Of a stretch of 64,000 bases of DNA, positions 46,765-56,881 are shown in pieces (within the stretch, counting starts at the first letter, position 1; each line of letters opens with the position of its first letter). Origin of the DNA: Legionella impletisoli (lineage in GTDB: Bacteria; Pseudomonadota; Gammaproteobacteria; Legionellales; Legionellaceae). The position numbers and the translations under genes were made by a program. Below the pieces are notes generated by a model, which did no database searches, was not told the DNA's origin, and saw only the letters and a program-made list of their open reading frames with translations. The DNA lies in NCBI RefSeq assembly GCF_900639875.1, contig NZ_CAAAIA010000001.1, positions 62,001 through 126,000 on the forward strand, read 5' to 3'.

Positions 46765-48486
46765 TTAATCTACTGTTACGCGGTTAACTTCTTCAATGGT
46801 TGTAATTCCCTCTTTTATTTTCAAAAGCCCAGACTGATGAATGGTTAACATTCCTTCAGACTGTGCGAGCTTTAGAATATCTAGGGAATTTCCTCCTTCC
46901 ATAATTAAACGACCTAAGTTTTTTGACATAGGCATCACCTCAAATAAGCCAATTCTGCCTTTATAGCCATTATTGCACTGCGCGCAGCCTACCGCTTTAT
47001 AAACTTTGATGTCTTTAATATTTTCTTCGGAAAAACCAAGTTCAATTAAGCTTTTTTCTGTGATGTCATCATGGAGTACTTTGCATTGTTCACATAAGCG
47101 TCGGATTAATCGTTGCGCGATGATGAGACTGACTGAACTGGCAATATTGTAGGAGGGGATACCCATATTGACTAATCGCGTCAATGTTTCAGATGCGCTG
47201 TTAGTATGTAAAGTAGATAGAACTAAATGACCAGTTTGTGCCGCTTTTACAGCAATTTCTGCCGTTTCCAAATCGCGAATCTCACCGACCATGATAATGT
47301 CAGGATCTTGTCGTAAAAAGGAACGCAAGGTACTTGAAAAGGTAAGACCAGCTTTAGGGTGAATATTCACCTGGTTAATACCTGGAACTTTAATTTCCAC
47401 CGGATCTTCAGCTGTTGATATATTTTTTTCAGGTACATTCAGAAGATTTAATGCCGTATACAAGGTAACGGTTTTACCACTTCCAGTTGGCCCTGTAACT
47501 AGAATCATACCCTGAGGGTGACTTATGGCTTCTAAAAAGTGATCGCGTTGGACTGGACTAAATCCTAACGCTTCAATGCCAATTTTTGCAGCCCCTGGGT
47601 CAAGTATCCTCATGACAACTTTTTCACCACCCACGGTGGGACAAGTGCTTACCCGAAAATCAATGGCTTTTTTTGCAGACAATTTCATTTTAAAGCGACC
47701 ATCTTGCGGAACTCGGCGTTCAGAAATATCGAGATTCGACATGACTTTTATCCGGGCGGCGATACGTGTAGATAAGCTCACGGGTGGTGAAGTCACCTCA
47801 TTCAAAATCCCATCTTGCCGGTAGCGTATGCGATAGGTTCGTTCATAAGGTTCAAAATGAATATCAGAAGCACCTTTTTTGATGGCTTCTACTAAGATGC
47901 GATTAACAAATTTTACAATGGGGGCATCTTCTCGAGAAAGTGCTGTCTCATCGCCTTCATCTTCATCTTCTTCAGTGGTTATCTCAAGTCCCTCAATCTC
48001 TTGGGTTTCATCAAAATAGCTGGCTAAGCCTTGTGATTCCTGCTCGTTAAGCAATTGGTCAATAAAATCATCTAATTTATCCGTCTCAACAACAAGCGGC
48101 ATAGAATGCAAACCCGTATGGAATTGGATTTCTTTTAATGAGGCATTTTTACTGGGATCATCAATAGCTAGATAAAGCTGTTTCCCGCGTGTAAAAACAG
48201 GGATTATGCCGTGTCGTCGAATGAGTTTATTGCTGACAAGATCGGTCGGGAGAGACTCAATATCAATGCAGTCTAAATCGAGCAAAGGGATACCAAAATT
48301 ATTAGCGAGGGATAAAGCGATTTCTTTCCCTGTTAATACGTCGTTATCAATTAAGTATTTTTGAAAACTAATCTTATTTTCAGTGGCAAGCCTCTGATAG
48401 TCCAGCGCTTTGTCACGATCGAGTAATCTTTCCTGGACAAGAAGGGAACCAATTACGTTTAAATGAGTGTGTTCAGTAACTGCCAT
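46765..48486 (-). CDS. pilB: Type IV pilus assembly ATPase PilB
   Basis: 573 residues. An N-terminal T2SSE-N domain occupies about 10-150; the ATPase has Walker A LVTGPTGSGKTVTLY near 334, Walker B DPDIIMVGEIRD near 402 and a downstream four-Cys zinc motif (LCEQCK, GCAQCNNGYKG). DIHFEPYERTYRIRYRQDG is the conserved second N-domain segment. It powers pilus extension, needed for twitching, adherence and DNA uptake. First gene of the operon. Confidence 0.97.
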   Translation of the reverse strand: MAVTEHTHLNVIGSLLVQERLLDRDKALDYQRLATENKISFQKYLIDNDVLTGKEIALSLANNFGIPLLDLDCIDIESLPTDLVSNKLIRRHGIIPVFTRGKQLYLAIDDPSKNASLKEIQFHTGLHSMPLVVETDKLDDFIDQLLNEQESQGLASYFDETQEIEGLEITTEEDEDEGDETALSREDAPIVKFVNRILVEAIKKGASDIHFEPYERTYRIRYRQDGILNEVTSPPVSLSTRIAARIKVMSNLDISERRVPQDGRFKMKLSAKKAIDFRVSTCPTVGGEKVVMRILDPGAAKIGIEALGFSPVQRDHFLEAISHPQGMILVTGPTGSGKTVTLYTALNLLNVPEKNISTAEDPVEIKVPGINQVNIHPKAGLTFSSTLRSFLRQDPDIIMVGEIRDLETAEIAVKAAQTGHLVLSTLHTNSASETLTRLVNMGIPSYNIASSVSLIIAQRLIRRLCEQCKVLHDDITEKSLIELGFSEENIKDIKVYKAVGCAQCNNGYKGRIGLFEVMPMSKNLGRLIMEGGNSLDILKLAQSEGMLTIHQSGLLKIKEGITTIEEVNRVTVD

Positions 48487-48822
48487 AATATGCTATTTGC
48501 TCAAAATATATGATAACTATAGACAAAAATGACAACTGCTGCATAGGCTGTCGATTTTTATAGCTATCTACGAGGTCAATAAAGAACGGTTCCCATTTCA
48601 ACAATTCAGTGCTGGTAAGGTCTACCTGATATGAGATCGATATTCCATATTATCTCTAGAATCGTTAGTATACCGTTAAATATGTTTTTTGCTCATTTAA
48701 ATTATAGTACAGTGTTTGTGTGAAATATTGGTATTTCATGCTGTTTAAAAAGATCATGTCGATGATTAAAAGCAGTAAGAAAGGTAGAGAAATGGATTTT
48801 TATCGTAGAGGACTTATTAAAA
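48487..48822. other. 336-base divergent intergenic region
   Basis: Between pilB (minus) and the methyltransferase (plus). It contains a diverged copy of repeat family 2 (AATTCAGTGCTGGTAAGGTC followed by TACCTGATATGAG, 48603-48635). A 13-codon ORF (ATG 48792) overlaps the start of the next gene. The rest shows only AT-rich sequence, and should carry the pilB promoter. Confidence 0.45.
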
Positions 48823-49575
48823 TTGGCGACTGATGCATTATCAAAGCAATACCGCTCATTGGACGATTGGTTTGAGACATCTCAAGGCGAGCGTGTTGCG
48901 CATGCTTTTGCAAAAGAATTAACAAAGCACCAACAATACATCTATGGAAAGTCGCTACTTCAACTTGGAAACTGTGGCGATAATATCTGGTTAAAATCAT
49001 TGCATTTTTATTGTAAATGGATTACTACACCATACCTCAATATTCATCGGACCTCTTTATTGTCTTCGATTCAGTCATTACCTTTCGAAAAAAATAGTCT
49101 CGATTGTTTGATTGCTCCATTTACTTTTGAAGTGCTTACAACTGATAAAAACCTTATTGTTGAAATCGATAGAATTTTAAAGCCCTCTGGGTATGTTATT
49201 TTTTTTGGTATAAACCCATGGAGCTTTTGGGGGGCTTCTGTAAAATGGGGCAATATTGAATATTTAGGACATGCAGTAAAGCATTTAACATCATCTTTTA
49301 CTGTTAAGCGAATATTACTCAACCTAGGATATAGCCAATATCTACATCATAGTTTTTATTACATACCGCCTGTTTCTAAAGAGAAATATCTTCATAAGCT
49401 TGAATTTTTTAATGAAATTGGCAAAATGCTCTGGCCTTTCCCTGCAGGGTTTTACTGCTTGATTTTGCAGAAAAAAGAATATGCACTTTCGGGGTTGCTT
49501 CCAGTAGATGAACAAGCATTGCAAGTTGGTGGGAAGCCCTCAATGTCAATTAGTGGCAATGTTATTCATCAATGA
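48823..49575 (+). CDS. Class I SAM-dependent methyltransferase-like protein
   Basis: 250 residues. Motif I is unusual (KSLLQLGNCGDNIWL rather than VLDxGxGxG), but SIQSLPFEKNSLDCLIAPFT near 85 and IVEIDRILKPSGYVIFFG near 112 clearly follow the Methyltransf_11 pattern. The substrate is unknown; in Legionella and other gammaproteobacteria similar genes lie near rnhA/gloB, which are absent here. The frame begins with TTG at 48823, ten bases after AGAGGA; no in-frame ATG exists near the N-terminus. Confidence 0.75.
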   Translation: MATDALSKQYRSLDDWFETSQGERVAHAFAKELTKHQQYIYGKSLLQLGNCGDNIWLKSLHFYCKWITTPYLNIHRTSLLSSIQSLPFEKNSLDCLIAPFTFEVLTTDKNLIVEIDRILKPSGYVIFFGINPWSFWGASVKWGNIEYLGHAVKHLTSSFTVKRILLNLGYSQYLHHSFYYIPPVSKEKYLHKLEFFNEIGKMLWPFPAGFYCLILQKKEYALSGLLPVDEQALQVGGKPSMSISGNVIHQ

Positions 49576-49684
49576 GTAGGTCGGAGTGTTAGCAAAATAG
49601 AAGTAGTCTCCGAAAAGCTCGTAAAAAATTTGAACAAATGCCTTTGGCTTTTGTATAATGCGTTTTTTCTCTTTAGGTACTTCC

Positions 49685-50017
49685 ATGTCGAATACGAGTA
49701 AAACTTTATTTCGCATTACTTTTTCATATTTAGAAGCCGTTTATGAAATATATGCTCGTAAAATATGTGAAAGTGATATGTTTGGCTTTTTAGAAGTGCA
49801 AGACTTTGTTTTTGGTGAAAACACATCCTTAGTGGTTGATCCTTCTGAAGAGCGCTTAAAGCACGAGTTTAATGGTGTTAATCGAACCTATATCCCCATG
49901 CATTCTGTTTACCGCATTGATGAAGTGGATAAAGTTGGAGATGTTAAAGTAAGAGATAAGTCTATCGAATCAGGGAAAGTAAGTATTTTTCCAGCTCGTA
50001 ATAAAAAGCCAGACTAG
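49685..50017 (+). CDS. DUF1820 family protein
   Basis: 110 residues. FRITFSYLEAVYEIYARKIC at the start, FGFLEVQDFVFGENTSLVVD and NRTYIPMHSVYRIDEVDKVG match the short DUF1820 family found in gammaproteobacteria, function unknown. The frame is open 9 codons earlier; ATG at 49685 gives the family start. Cytosolic by composition, no signal or membrane segment. Confidence 0.85.
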   Translation: MSNTSKTLFRITFSYLEAVYEIYARKICESDMFGFLEVQDFVFGENTSLVVDPSEERLKHEFNGVNRTYIPMHSVYRIDEVDKVGDVKVRDKSIESGKVSIFPARNKKPD

Positions 50018-50090
50018 ATCGTGTTAAAAAATTTATGTTTTTAAGCGATTAGGGCATTTTCTTAATCATTGTCTATTATTTGGAACGCTA

Positions 50091-50651
50091 ATGACTATAC
50101 CCGCAAAAATAAAAAAAGTTTACGAAAAATCATCTCGTCTCTACACCACCCTCGAGGTGGAGGCCGCTTTGGATAGAATGGCGATTAATATCCATGAAAA
50201 ACTTCATGACAAAAATCCTGTGATTATCTGCGTCATGATAGGTGGGCTTGTGCCTATGGGCAATTTATTGCCACGACTTGATTTTCCTTTGGAAGTTGAT
50301 TATGTCCATGCTACACGTTATCGAGGCGATATTCGAGGCGGCGATTTACATTGGAAAGTAAGGCCCAGCACAAACTTAAAAGATCGAACAGTTTTAGTCG
50401 TAGATGATATATTAGACGGCGGTGTAACGCTTGCAAGAATTCTTGATGAAATCAAAGCATTAGGCGCTAAAGAAGTTTACAGCGCTGTGTTAGTAGACAA
50501 GCATCATAAACGAGTTGAGCATGGTCTTGAAAAGGCGGATTTTGTAGGCTTAGAAGTGGATGATCATTATATCTTTGGTTACGGCATGGATTATAATGAA
50601 TATTTGCGCAATGCCCCAGGGATATTTGTCGTTGCCCCAGAGCATGAGTAA
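50091..50651 (+). CDS. Hypoxanthine(-guanine) phosphoribosyltransferase
   Basis: 186 residues. The PRPP loop [19 protein letters not shown] (about 103-121) is the clear signature, preceded by [20 protein letters not shown] and [10 protein letters not shown], and followed by [20 protein letters not shown], the purine-binding end. It salvages hypoxanthine or guanine to IMP/GMP in the cytosol. 73 bases downstream of the DUF1820 gene, plausibly on the same transcript. Confidence 0.9.
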   Translation: MTIPAKIKKVYEKSSRLYTTLEVEAALDRMAINIHEKLHDKNPVIICVMIGGLVPMGNLLPRLDFPLEVDYVHATRYRGDIRGGDLHWKVRPSTNLKDRTVLVVDDILDGGVTLARILDEIKALGAKEVYSAVLVDKHHKRVEHGLEKADFVGLEVDDHYIFGYGMDYNEYLRNAPGIFVVAPEHE

Positions 50652-50793
50652 GTTAGAATCCTAAGAAATTGCCGATCTTACTTCATGAGATTTTCTCCTG
50701 CACAGAGCTTCAGATGAAAATTTCAAGGGTCTTAATACTTACTTAATATAAATTTGATACATTTCTAAATAAGTTAGATTTACCCTTTGTAAT

Positions 50794-51552
50794 ATGGCAA
50801 AAATTAAAGTACATGTTTTAAATTTTCATAGCATTTGGTCTCATATTGAAATTGTGCTTGAAAATACCTCTACCGAGCCTCATCAATATTATGGTATTAA
50901 TCGGTGGGAGCTTCCAGCAACTTACTGGAGTAATCTAGGACCCAAAAGCTATATTGACTTCGCCAGCTCAGTTTACAGTTTTGATATTGAGGCTAACCCG
51001 AATGAGATATTAAGAAATTGGATTACATATTGGAATAGCACAAAAGATGAGGCTAGTATTTTAGGTAAAAATTGTGCCGTTGCTGCGCAGTGGTTTTTAA
51101 CTGAGTTTGCAGGTATACCAAAGCCTAATTTATCGAATGTAAGTTGGAACCATCTTGCATTGGGAGTTATTTGGCCAAGTTTTATCCCATGTCCTATCAT
51201 GCTTCCTGGTCGTGTTATGTCTAATGCTAAATTTTATATTGAAGCAAAAACAAATTCAGACGCGGCAGCTAAATACAGTCGTTTATTTTTATACACCAGT
51301 ATGGCTCTAGCGACGTTATTGTTTACTTCCTCAATTTTGGGACTTATTGCTGCGGCTACTATATTGAGTGGTGGGCTCGCTGCTGTAGCTATAGTAGGGT
51401 GTTCTCTTCTAGGAGTAGCAAGTACGTATGGCTTTTTTAAAGCGAATACCATCCTTTCAGCAAAAAACATCTCCGATGAAATGAAGAAAACGGAGGTTGA
51501 AACGCCTTTAAGTCTCCCGGAGGAAGGGGTTGGTCTTTTGGCTACGGTATAA
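50794..51552 (+). CDS. Putative permuted papain-fold thiol hydrolase with membrane hairpin, effector candidate
   Basis: 252 residues. SHIEIVLEN places a conserved-looking His17 on an early strand, and GKNCAVAAQWFL puts Cys94 at the start of a helix after Asn93; His-before-Cys in this form is what circularly permuted NlpC/P60 folds (LRAT, PPPDE, DUF778) show. A hydrophobic hairpin spans about 163-216 (two helices split near LSGG), followed by a short charged tail KKTEVETPLSLPEEGVGL. No signal peptide. The layout suggests a host-membrane-targeted Dot/Icm effector; no family was recognised by close match, so function is inference. Confidence 0.55.
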   Translation: MAKIKVHVLNFHSIWSHIEIVLENTSTEPHQYYGINRWELPATYWSNLGPKSYIDFASSVYSFDIEANPNEILRNWITYWNSTKDEASILGKNCAVAAQWFLTEFAGIPKPNLSNVSWNHLALGVIWPSFIPCPIMLPGRVMSNAKFYIEAKTNSDAAAKYSRLFLYTSMALATLLFTSSILGLIAAATILSGGLAAVAIVGCSLLGVASTYGFFKANTILSAKNISDEMKKTEVETPLSLPEEGVGLLATV

Positions 51553-51628
51553 AGCATTAAATTAATTTATCTATTCCAAATTAATAAGGTCGGTCTGATT
51601 AAATTCGGAATGTTAAATTTTATTTTTC

Positions 51629-52330
51629 TCATACTAGCTTTTTACGCACGGGAAATTCTTTTAAAGCCGAAGTAATTTCTTTATACAGTTCTGGTAACCA
51701 GCGAGGTTGTGCGAAATTGGTTGTCGCGGCTTTCTCTAATCTCAGATCATTTGGTGCGATAATGATCTTTACATTATTTAAACCTACGCGTCTTACAAGC
51801 ATAAACAGTTGATCAATGGCTTTATTTCCCACAGCCAAGCAGCCAACCGAAGAAGATTTTCCGTGTAAGAAAATATTGCCGCCTAGTTTTTTGCGTCCAT
51901 CCAAACTAGCTTTCATACGGTCAAACGAATTAGGATAATTAATCATCATTGATAAATGATGGGCACTGTAAGGGTTAAAAGAGGTTAATCGATAGATCCC
52001 TTCTGGGATTTGCAAATCATGTTCTTTTAACTTTGGGCCTAGCCTGCCGCTGAAAGCGGTTAAAGGATAGGTATGAATATAGCGCCAAGATGTGGATTCA
52101 TCTTTTGCCCATAACTGAATGTTTTGTTCTTTTTTAAAAGCCAGTAAAGCAATTTTTTGTGGGGGGTATTGAACGCCCGCCTGGGAAAAATACGATTTGA
52201 GCTGGGGTTCATACGGTATACCATACCGTTGAATGGCTCTATCAATCGCCTTATTAAGCTGAAGCTTAGGAGCCATTGCATACAATGTGGTGTTAAAGAA
52301 AATTAATACCGCAATAAGTAAATAAGGCAT
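51629..52330 (-). CDS. YafK-like L,D-transpeptidase
   Basis: 233 residues with a signal peptide (hydrophobic about 3-18, cleavage near LYA-MA). The YkuD catalytic motif is FLHGKSSSVGCLAVGN (His156, Cys164), the spacing and SxGC pattern typical of the YafK/DpaA branch; PEGIYRLTSFNPYSAHHLSM precedes it. In E. coli the YafK-like enzyme removes Lpp from peptidoglycan or acts on tetrapeptides. Separate transcription unit. Confidence 0.85.
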   Translation of the reverse strand: MPYLLIAVLIFFNTTLYAMAPKLQLNKAIDRAIQRYGIPYEPQLKSYFSQAGVQYPPQKIALLAFKKEQNIQLWAKDESTSWRYIHTYPLTAFSGRLGPKLKEHDLQIPEGIYRLTSFNPYSAHHLSMMINYPNSFDRMKASLDGRKKLGGNIFLHGKSSSVGCLAVGNKAIDQLFMLVRRVGLNNVKIIIAPNDLRLEKAATTNFAQPRWLPELYKEITSALKEFPVRKKLV

Positions 52331-52435
52331 GATGCAATTACATACAGTTGTTTTAGGGATAGTAACAAAAATTAAGTATTAGAACAATTTGAAGTCAGTC
52401 GAAAGAAAGGCATGAAGCCTATACTTAAGCGGTGA

Positions 52436-53050
52436 CTAATTTGGCCGGTTGTTATTTTGATCTTTAAACCAGCCATAAGGAGTTTGACCCGCTAAATATT
52501 GTTGGATAAACAATTCTGGGTGAAGGTCTAATCGGCCTGTTTTTGCAATTAATACATAATGGTTCGGGCACAGATACTGCATTTTCCCATCTGGTGAAAC
52601 TTTATAAAATAAATAATCATGAGCGCAGAATTCGTTTTTCTTAAACGTAGCGACTTGGATAACTGTGGTGTCTTTTAAGGTATGTTCAATAAACCAAGCA
52701 TTAATCCAGACATTCACTAAAATAATTGAAGATGCGAAAAAAAGGACCATAAAAAGAAATAATGTGGGATAACGAAAGCGACCACGCATTTCTTTGCTAG
52801 CAATGCCAATATAAATTAACGCAATCATTAAAATTAAAAAGCTTAGCGTATAGATTAGGGCGTTTTTATAATTAAAGTAAAGACCAAAGATTTCACCACC
52901 AGCTGTTTCATACTGTAGCAATATTCCAATTAAAGAAACGAGTAAAGAAGCAAGTACAAAGCGCTTACGTTTTTTAAACATTCCCACAAGTAATAAAATA
53001 AGTGCGAGCAGAGGGAGCAGATAACTGATTGTGTTTAAAATTATATTCAT
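52436..53050 (-). CDS. Small membrane protein, LssZ-like
   Basis: 204 residues. Five hydrophobic segments (about 8-23, 32-46, 62-82, 94-115 in the first half, the last flanked by basic residues) are followed by a soluble end with two Cys (EFCAHDY, QYLCPNH) and QTPYGWFKDQNN. It lies directly downstream of the LssY-like gene, as lssZ does in the Legionella lss locus, which is the main basis for the name; I have no residue-level check. Confidence 0.5.
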   Translation of the reverse strand: MNIILNTISYLLPLLALILLLVGMFKKRKRFVLASLLVSLIGILLQYETAGGEIFGLYFNYKNALIYTLSFLILMIALIYIGIASKEMRGRFRYPTLFLFMVLFFASSIILVNVWINAWFIEHTLKDTTVIQVATFKKNEFCAHDYLFYKVSPDGKMQYLCPNHYVLIAKTGRLDLHPELFIQQYLAGQTPYGWFKDQNNNRPN

Positions 53051-53110
53051 TTCAACATCCTTGGCTTATATAATGTAGTTATTTTATACCTATTTATCCT
53101 TAAGAAAAAA

Positions 53111-55144
53111 CTAATCTTGCGGCTCTTTAATTAATAATATAACTGGCGGAACTGAAAGGGGCAAACGTTCACTGTTTAAGTTGTCTAATCGAACCAGTTT
53201 AAAATTAAAGTTTGATAACGCTTTTTTCACCTCAGAAAACAGCTCAGTATGGTTTACAGCGTTTTGATTAGCTTTTTTAAGTTCTTTTTTCTCAACATGA
53301 GGATGAATACTTCCTAGCCAAATAGGCGCTGGGTGATTTTGTAAATGAAAATTTGAACGCCAAAGTCTTAATATTAAAATAGGTTGATCCTTATTCGGTT
53401 TATAGGTCATCACTAAGACGGGCTTAAGATTTTGATATAGCTGAGCCATTAAAGGAAGTTCATCATCGCTACTTAACCCACTCGCTTTTTCCAATAATGA
53501 AAAAAAGAAGGAAGTGGATTGTGTTTTCCAACCGGCTTTAGTTAAGGTTTCTTCGAAAGATTGAATGTTACCCGAAAACTGGATGTTGAATAACCCTGTT
53601 TTTTGACCTATTCGATTCGTGGTATAAATGGGCAATAAAATTTTCTTTTGATTCCACCAGGCGTGCTCAGTTAAAACATATTGCTTATGATAAGGACGGT
53701 GCTCTTGTAATAAATGATTGAAATAAAGTATATATGAAACAACAGTCATAACCAGTAAAGCTAAGCATGAAAAAACAATTGGAAGATGTGATCGAGCAAC
53801 TTGATAATGCTTTCTTCGATATAAGATCCAATGACCAAGACAGATCGTGAAACCAATACTATAAGCAGCTAGAACACCAGAGATCCAATTATCCGCTAAA
53901 TAAATTGCACCGATGCCTGCCAAAAATAAAAGGGTAATTAAAGTAATTCGAATGGTTAAGGTAACGACGGTTCGATATTGGGTACTGATATAAAGGACCA
54001 AGAAACCAAATAATGAGGTAGCAAAGGTAATATTGGCTGATGGATACACTTGCTTGATCTTATGTTTTGTTAAGAGCGCTGCTTGAGGCACGTAAATAAA
54101 ATAATTCAAAGAATACACTACTAATGCAGTCACCACCGTTAAGCTTAGCCAGTAGGTGAGTGTTCTCCAATCATGATGATAAATAGCATAAGCGGTAATC
54201 GATAAAAACAGCGCAGATAAGGAAAGCGGATGAATAAATAAGGAAATAATTATAAAAAACGCATCAAAGTGCTGTGTTTGTAATGAATTAAAAAAGTATT
54301 GGATCGGTCTATTAATGACGGAGATCCATTCACTTTGAATGACTAAAGCGGTTAAACTGAATGAAATTAAAAGACATAATAAGAAAACAATTAAAAGACT
54401 AACCGTGCGAGCATGATTGACTTCACCATCTGGGGTTAATTGTTGAATATAAGGAGCAAAGCGAGGATTTACACTAAGCATAACCCAAAACCTGTGGAAC
54501 TTATCTTTTAAGTAATAATGAATTCGAACTAAAACCCACTTGATTCCTAGGCTAACTAGCCATGCTAAAACGAGAAGCAAAAGAATTAATATAAATAAAC
54601 GACTGGCATTTTCAGCTGAAAGTTCAGTACTGGCGGCACCGATTAGAACGCCTGGCATCACGTACACAATCGACCACCCAATCGCTGAAACGACATTTGC
54701 TATCAAAAAATGCCAGCGATTCATGTGCATCATGCCAGCAATAAGAGGAATAATTGAACGCAAAGGACCAATAAAACGACCGATTAAAACGCTCTTGCCT
54801 CCGTGTTTTGCAAAGTAATCTCTTCCATATCTTAGCCAATTTGGATTGCGACTAAAGGGCCACATATTCGGGAGACGATGTTTAAAAATAGAACCTAAAA
54901 GATAGCTTGCGCCATCACCAGCGACGGCACCTGCCGCGGCCGCAAGAAGCGTGAGATCAATCCTCATGACACCCGATCCTGCCAAGATACCAATCGCTGT
55001 CATCGTCACTGAACCTGGAATAATGCTCCCAATAATGGCTAGAGACTCAGTAAAAGAAATTAAAAACGTAAAGAACAATGCCCAATGAGGATTGGCGTAT
55101 ATCCAAGTAGTTAACGGCTGTAAATAATCCGAAAATAAGGTCAT
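53111..55144 (-). CDS. LssY-like DedA-PAP2-LssY_C fusion membrane protein
   Basis: 677 residues. The first ~200 are a DedA/SNARE-associated domain ([39 protein letters not shown]). A PAP2-like region follows (about 265-455, several helices), then a soluble LssY_C domain (about 490-677) with [20 protein letters not shown]. In the PAP2 part, PSGH is replaced by PSAN and the second active His region reads [10 protein letters not shown], so the phosphatase site appears degenerate. DedA proteins are lipid scramblase-like transporters. Overlaps lipB by 4 bases. Known from the Legionella lssXYZ locus. Confidence 0.8.
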   Translation of the reverse strand: MTLFSDYLQPLTTWIYANPHWALFFTFLISFTESLAIIGSIIPGSVTMTAIGILAGSGVMRIDLTLLAAAAGAVAGDGASYLLGSIFKHRLPNMWPFSRNPNWLRYGRDYFAKHGGKSVLIGRFIGPLRSIIPLIAGMMHMNRWHFLIANVVSAIGWSIVYVMPGVLIGAASTELSAENASRLFILILLLLVLAWLVSLGIKWVLVRIHYYLKDKFHRFWVMLSVNPRFAPYIQQLTPDGEVNHARTVSLLIVFLLCLLISFSLTALVIQSEWISVINRPIQYFFNSLQTQHFDAFFIIISLFIHPLSLSALFLSITAYAIYHHDWRTLTYWLSLTVVTALVVYSLNYFIYVPQAALLTKHKIKQVYPSANITFATSLFGFLVLYISTQYRTVVTLTIRITLITLLFLAGIGAIYLADNWISGVLAAYSIGFTICLGHWILYRRKHYQVARSHLPIVFSCLALLVMTVVSYILYFNHLLQEHRPYHKQYVLTEHAWWNQKKILLPIYTTNRIGQKTGLFNIQFSGNIQSFEETLTKAGWKTQSTSFFFSLLEKASGLSSDDELPLMAQLYQNLKPVLVMTYKPNKDQPILILRLWRSNFHLQNHPAPIWLGSIHPHVEKKELKKANQNAVNHTELFSEVKKALSNFNFKLVRLDNLNSERLPLSVPPVILLIKEPQD

Positions 55145-55752
55145 GGTTCCTGTTCAAAAGAAGTTAAAAATAACTGAGCAAATTGTTCTTTTACAGCTTC
55201 AAATTGGATTTCTGAAATAAAATCTTTTATTTGTACCATTTCCATTTTTTCATATCCACAAGGATTGATTCCTTTAAATGGGCTCAAGTCCATGGCAACG
55301 TTCAATGCAATCCCGTGGTAAGTACAGCCATTTTTAACTCGAAGCCCAATCGAGGCAATTTTTTTATTATCAACATAGACACCAGGAGCGCCACATTTAG
55401 TTTGAGCATTAATCCCTAGATTGTCCAGCAGCGCGATGAGAACTTGCTCCAAACGACAAACTAACGTACGGATCCCCATATTTCTACGACGTAGATCCAT
55501 GAGCACATAACCCACAAGTTGACCAGGACCATGGTAAGTAATCTGGCCTCCGCGATCGCTTTTAATGACAGGGATGTGTTGAGGATTCAAAAGATGTTCT
55601 GGTTTTCCTGCTTGGCCTTGTGTGTATACAGGGGGATGTTCAAGTAGCCACAGTTCATCCAGAGTATGTTCGTCTCGGCCCGCAGTAAACTGCTTCATCT
55701 CAGTCCAAATTGGCTCATAAGGTTGAATAGAAAAACGACGAATTCGGATCAT
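55141..55752 (-). CDS. lipB: Octanoyl-[ACP]:protein octanoyltransferase
   Basis: 203 residues. [40 protein letters not shown] near 65 and [20 protein letters not shown] near 130 are the LipB signature; the catalytic Lys is in KIASIGLRV and the Cys in INPCGYE. It moves octanoate from ACP to lipoyl domains. One base downstream of the DUF493 gene and overlapping lssY by 4. Confidence 0.96.
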   Translation of the reverse strand: MIRIRRFSIQPYEPIWTEMKQFTAGRDEHTLDELWLLEHPPVYTQGQAGKPEHLLNPQHIPVIKSDRGGQITYHGPGQLVGYVLMDLRRRNMGIRTLVCRLEQVLIALLDNLGINAQTKCGAPGVYVDNKKIASIGLRVKNGCTYHGIALNVAMDLSPFKGINPCGYEKMEMVQIKDFISEIQFEAVKEQFAQLFLTSFEQEP

Positions 55753-56019
55753 TTACAACACCATTTTTACATCAGGGTGGCTGCTTAATTCTAAATAAAG
55801 CGCGTCGAGAGAGGGTTGATCTTTAGCGCGTACCGTTATTGTGATTGAAACATAGGTTCCTTGGGCGCTAATTTCGGTTTGAAAGGCTTTCTCGGTTAAT
55901 TCTGAATCATGTTTCATTGCAATGTTTTTGATATCCACAATAAATGACGTTTCGTTTTTTCCAAAAACTTTTATAGGAAAATTGCAAGGAAATTCTATCA
56001 TTTTATTTTGATCTGTCAT
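55753..56019 (-). CDS. DUF493 (YbeD) family protein
   Basis: 88 residues of the ACT-like YbeD fold: IEFPCNFPIKVFGKN at the start, GTYVSITITVRAKDQPSLDA and YLELSSHPDVKMVL at the end. It is regularly found just before lipB in gammaproteobacteria and may modulate lipoylation; its function is unproven. Overlaps the aminotransferase gene by 4 bases. Confidence 0.92.
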   Translation of the reverse strand: MTDQNKMIEFPCNFPIKVFGKNETSFIVDIKNIAMKHDSELTEKAFQTEISAQGTYVSITITVRAKDQPSLDALYLELSSHPDVKMVL

Positions 56020-56864
56020 TGTTGGTTCTTAATCCGTTGCTGATAATGTTCATGAATGATTTTCCAATAGTTCCATTTACGAATATCACCCGTTGATTTG
56101 CCATTGATTGTTGCTACGGGGTAAATCTCCTTGGTGGTGCTCGTAATCCATACTTCTTTAGCAGAAAGTAAGGCGTGTTCATCAATTTTCGTTTCTTTAA
56201 ATGGCCAATTAAGAGACTTTACTAACTCTATCGTAAGTTGCCTTGTAACCCCTGGCAGGCATAATCCATTAATAGGTGGTGTTTGAACCTCTCCATTCAT
56301 ATTCACAATAAAGACATTGCTGGAGCTTCCTTCGGTCAAATACCCATCGCGTATGAGTAGAGCGGTATCTGCTCCATTAGATACCGCATCATCGTTTAAT
56401 AAAACATTTGCAAGCATAGAGGTTGCTTTAATATCGCATCGTTTCCAACGAATATCCTCAACTAACCAAGCACTTAATCCCCGCATTTTTTCTATGGTGG
56501 TGTAATAGGGCATGTTTAAGGTAAAGGCAACGACTGTTGGGATAAGATTATCAGGAAAATCATGACTACGATTTTCTTGCCAACCTCGGGTAACTTGCAA
56601 ATATATCTGCATGTTCCCAGAGCCATTTTGGGCAATTAACTGATTAAAAATATCCCGCCAGTTGCATTGAGGCTCATGAATACGTGCACTGGCCAAACTC
56701 GATTTAAGGCGTTTTATGTGTTGCTCGAAAAAGCATAAGCGCCCTTGATAAACCGGAATGACTTCATAAACACCATCACCAAATAAAAAGCCTCGGTCAA
56801 AAACCGAGACTTTTGCTTCAGAAGCTGGCACAAATTGACCAGCAATGTAGACCACTTTTTCCAT
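56016..56864 (-). CDS. D-amino-acid aminotransferase (class IV PLP enzyme)
   Basis: 282 residues. VSVFDRGFLFGDGVYEVIPV near 26 and ADTALLIRDGYLTEGSSSNVF near 164 define the class IV aminotransferases; the PLP Lys is in RWKRCDIKATSMLANVLLN, a form typical of D-alanine transaminase rather than IlvE. It would supply D-Ala or D-Glu for peptidoglycan, fitting with dacA upstream. The frame continues 11 codons up into dacA; ATG at 56864 gives the family start. The ribosome-binding site is weak, suggesting coupling. Confidence 0.88.
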   Translation of the reverse strand: MEKVVYIAGQFVPASEAKVSVFDRGFLFGDGVYEVIPVYQGRLCFFEQHIKRLKSSLASARIHEPQCNWRDIFNQLIAQNGSGNMQIYLQVTRGWQENRSHDFPDNLIPTVVAFTLNMPYYTTIEKMRGLSAWLVEDIRWKRCDIKATSMLANVLLNDDAVSNGADTALLIRDGYLTEGSSSNVFIVNMNGEVQTPPINGLCLPGVTRQLTIELVKSLNWPFKETKIDEHALLSAKEVWITSTTKEIYPVATINGKSTGDIRKWNYWKIIHEHYQQRIKNQQ

Positions 56865-56881
56865 GCTAATCGTTAGCGACC

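Noticed and set aside
48792-48833. 13-codon ORF overlapping the start of the methyltransferase
   Set aside because: Too short and no clear ribosome-binding site of its own; AGAGGA inside it serves the TTG start at 48823.
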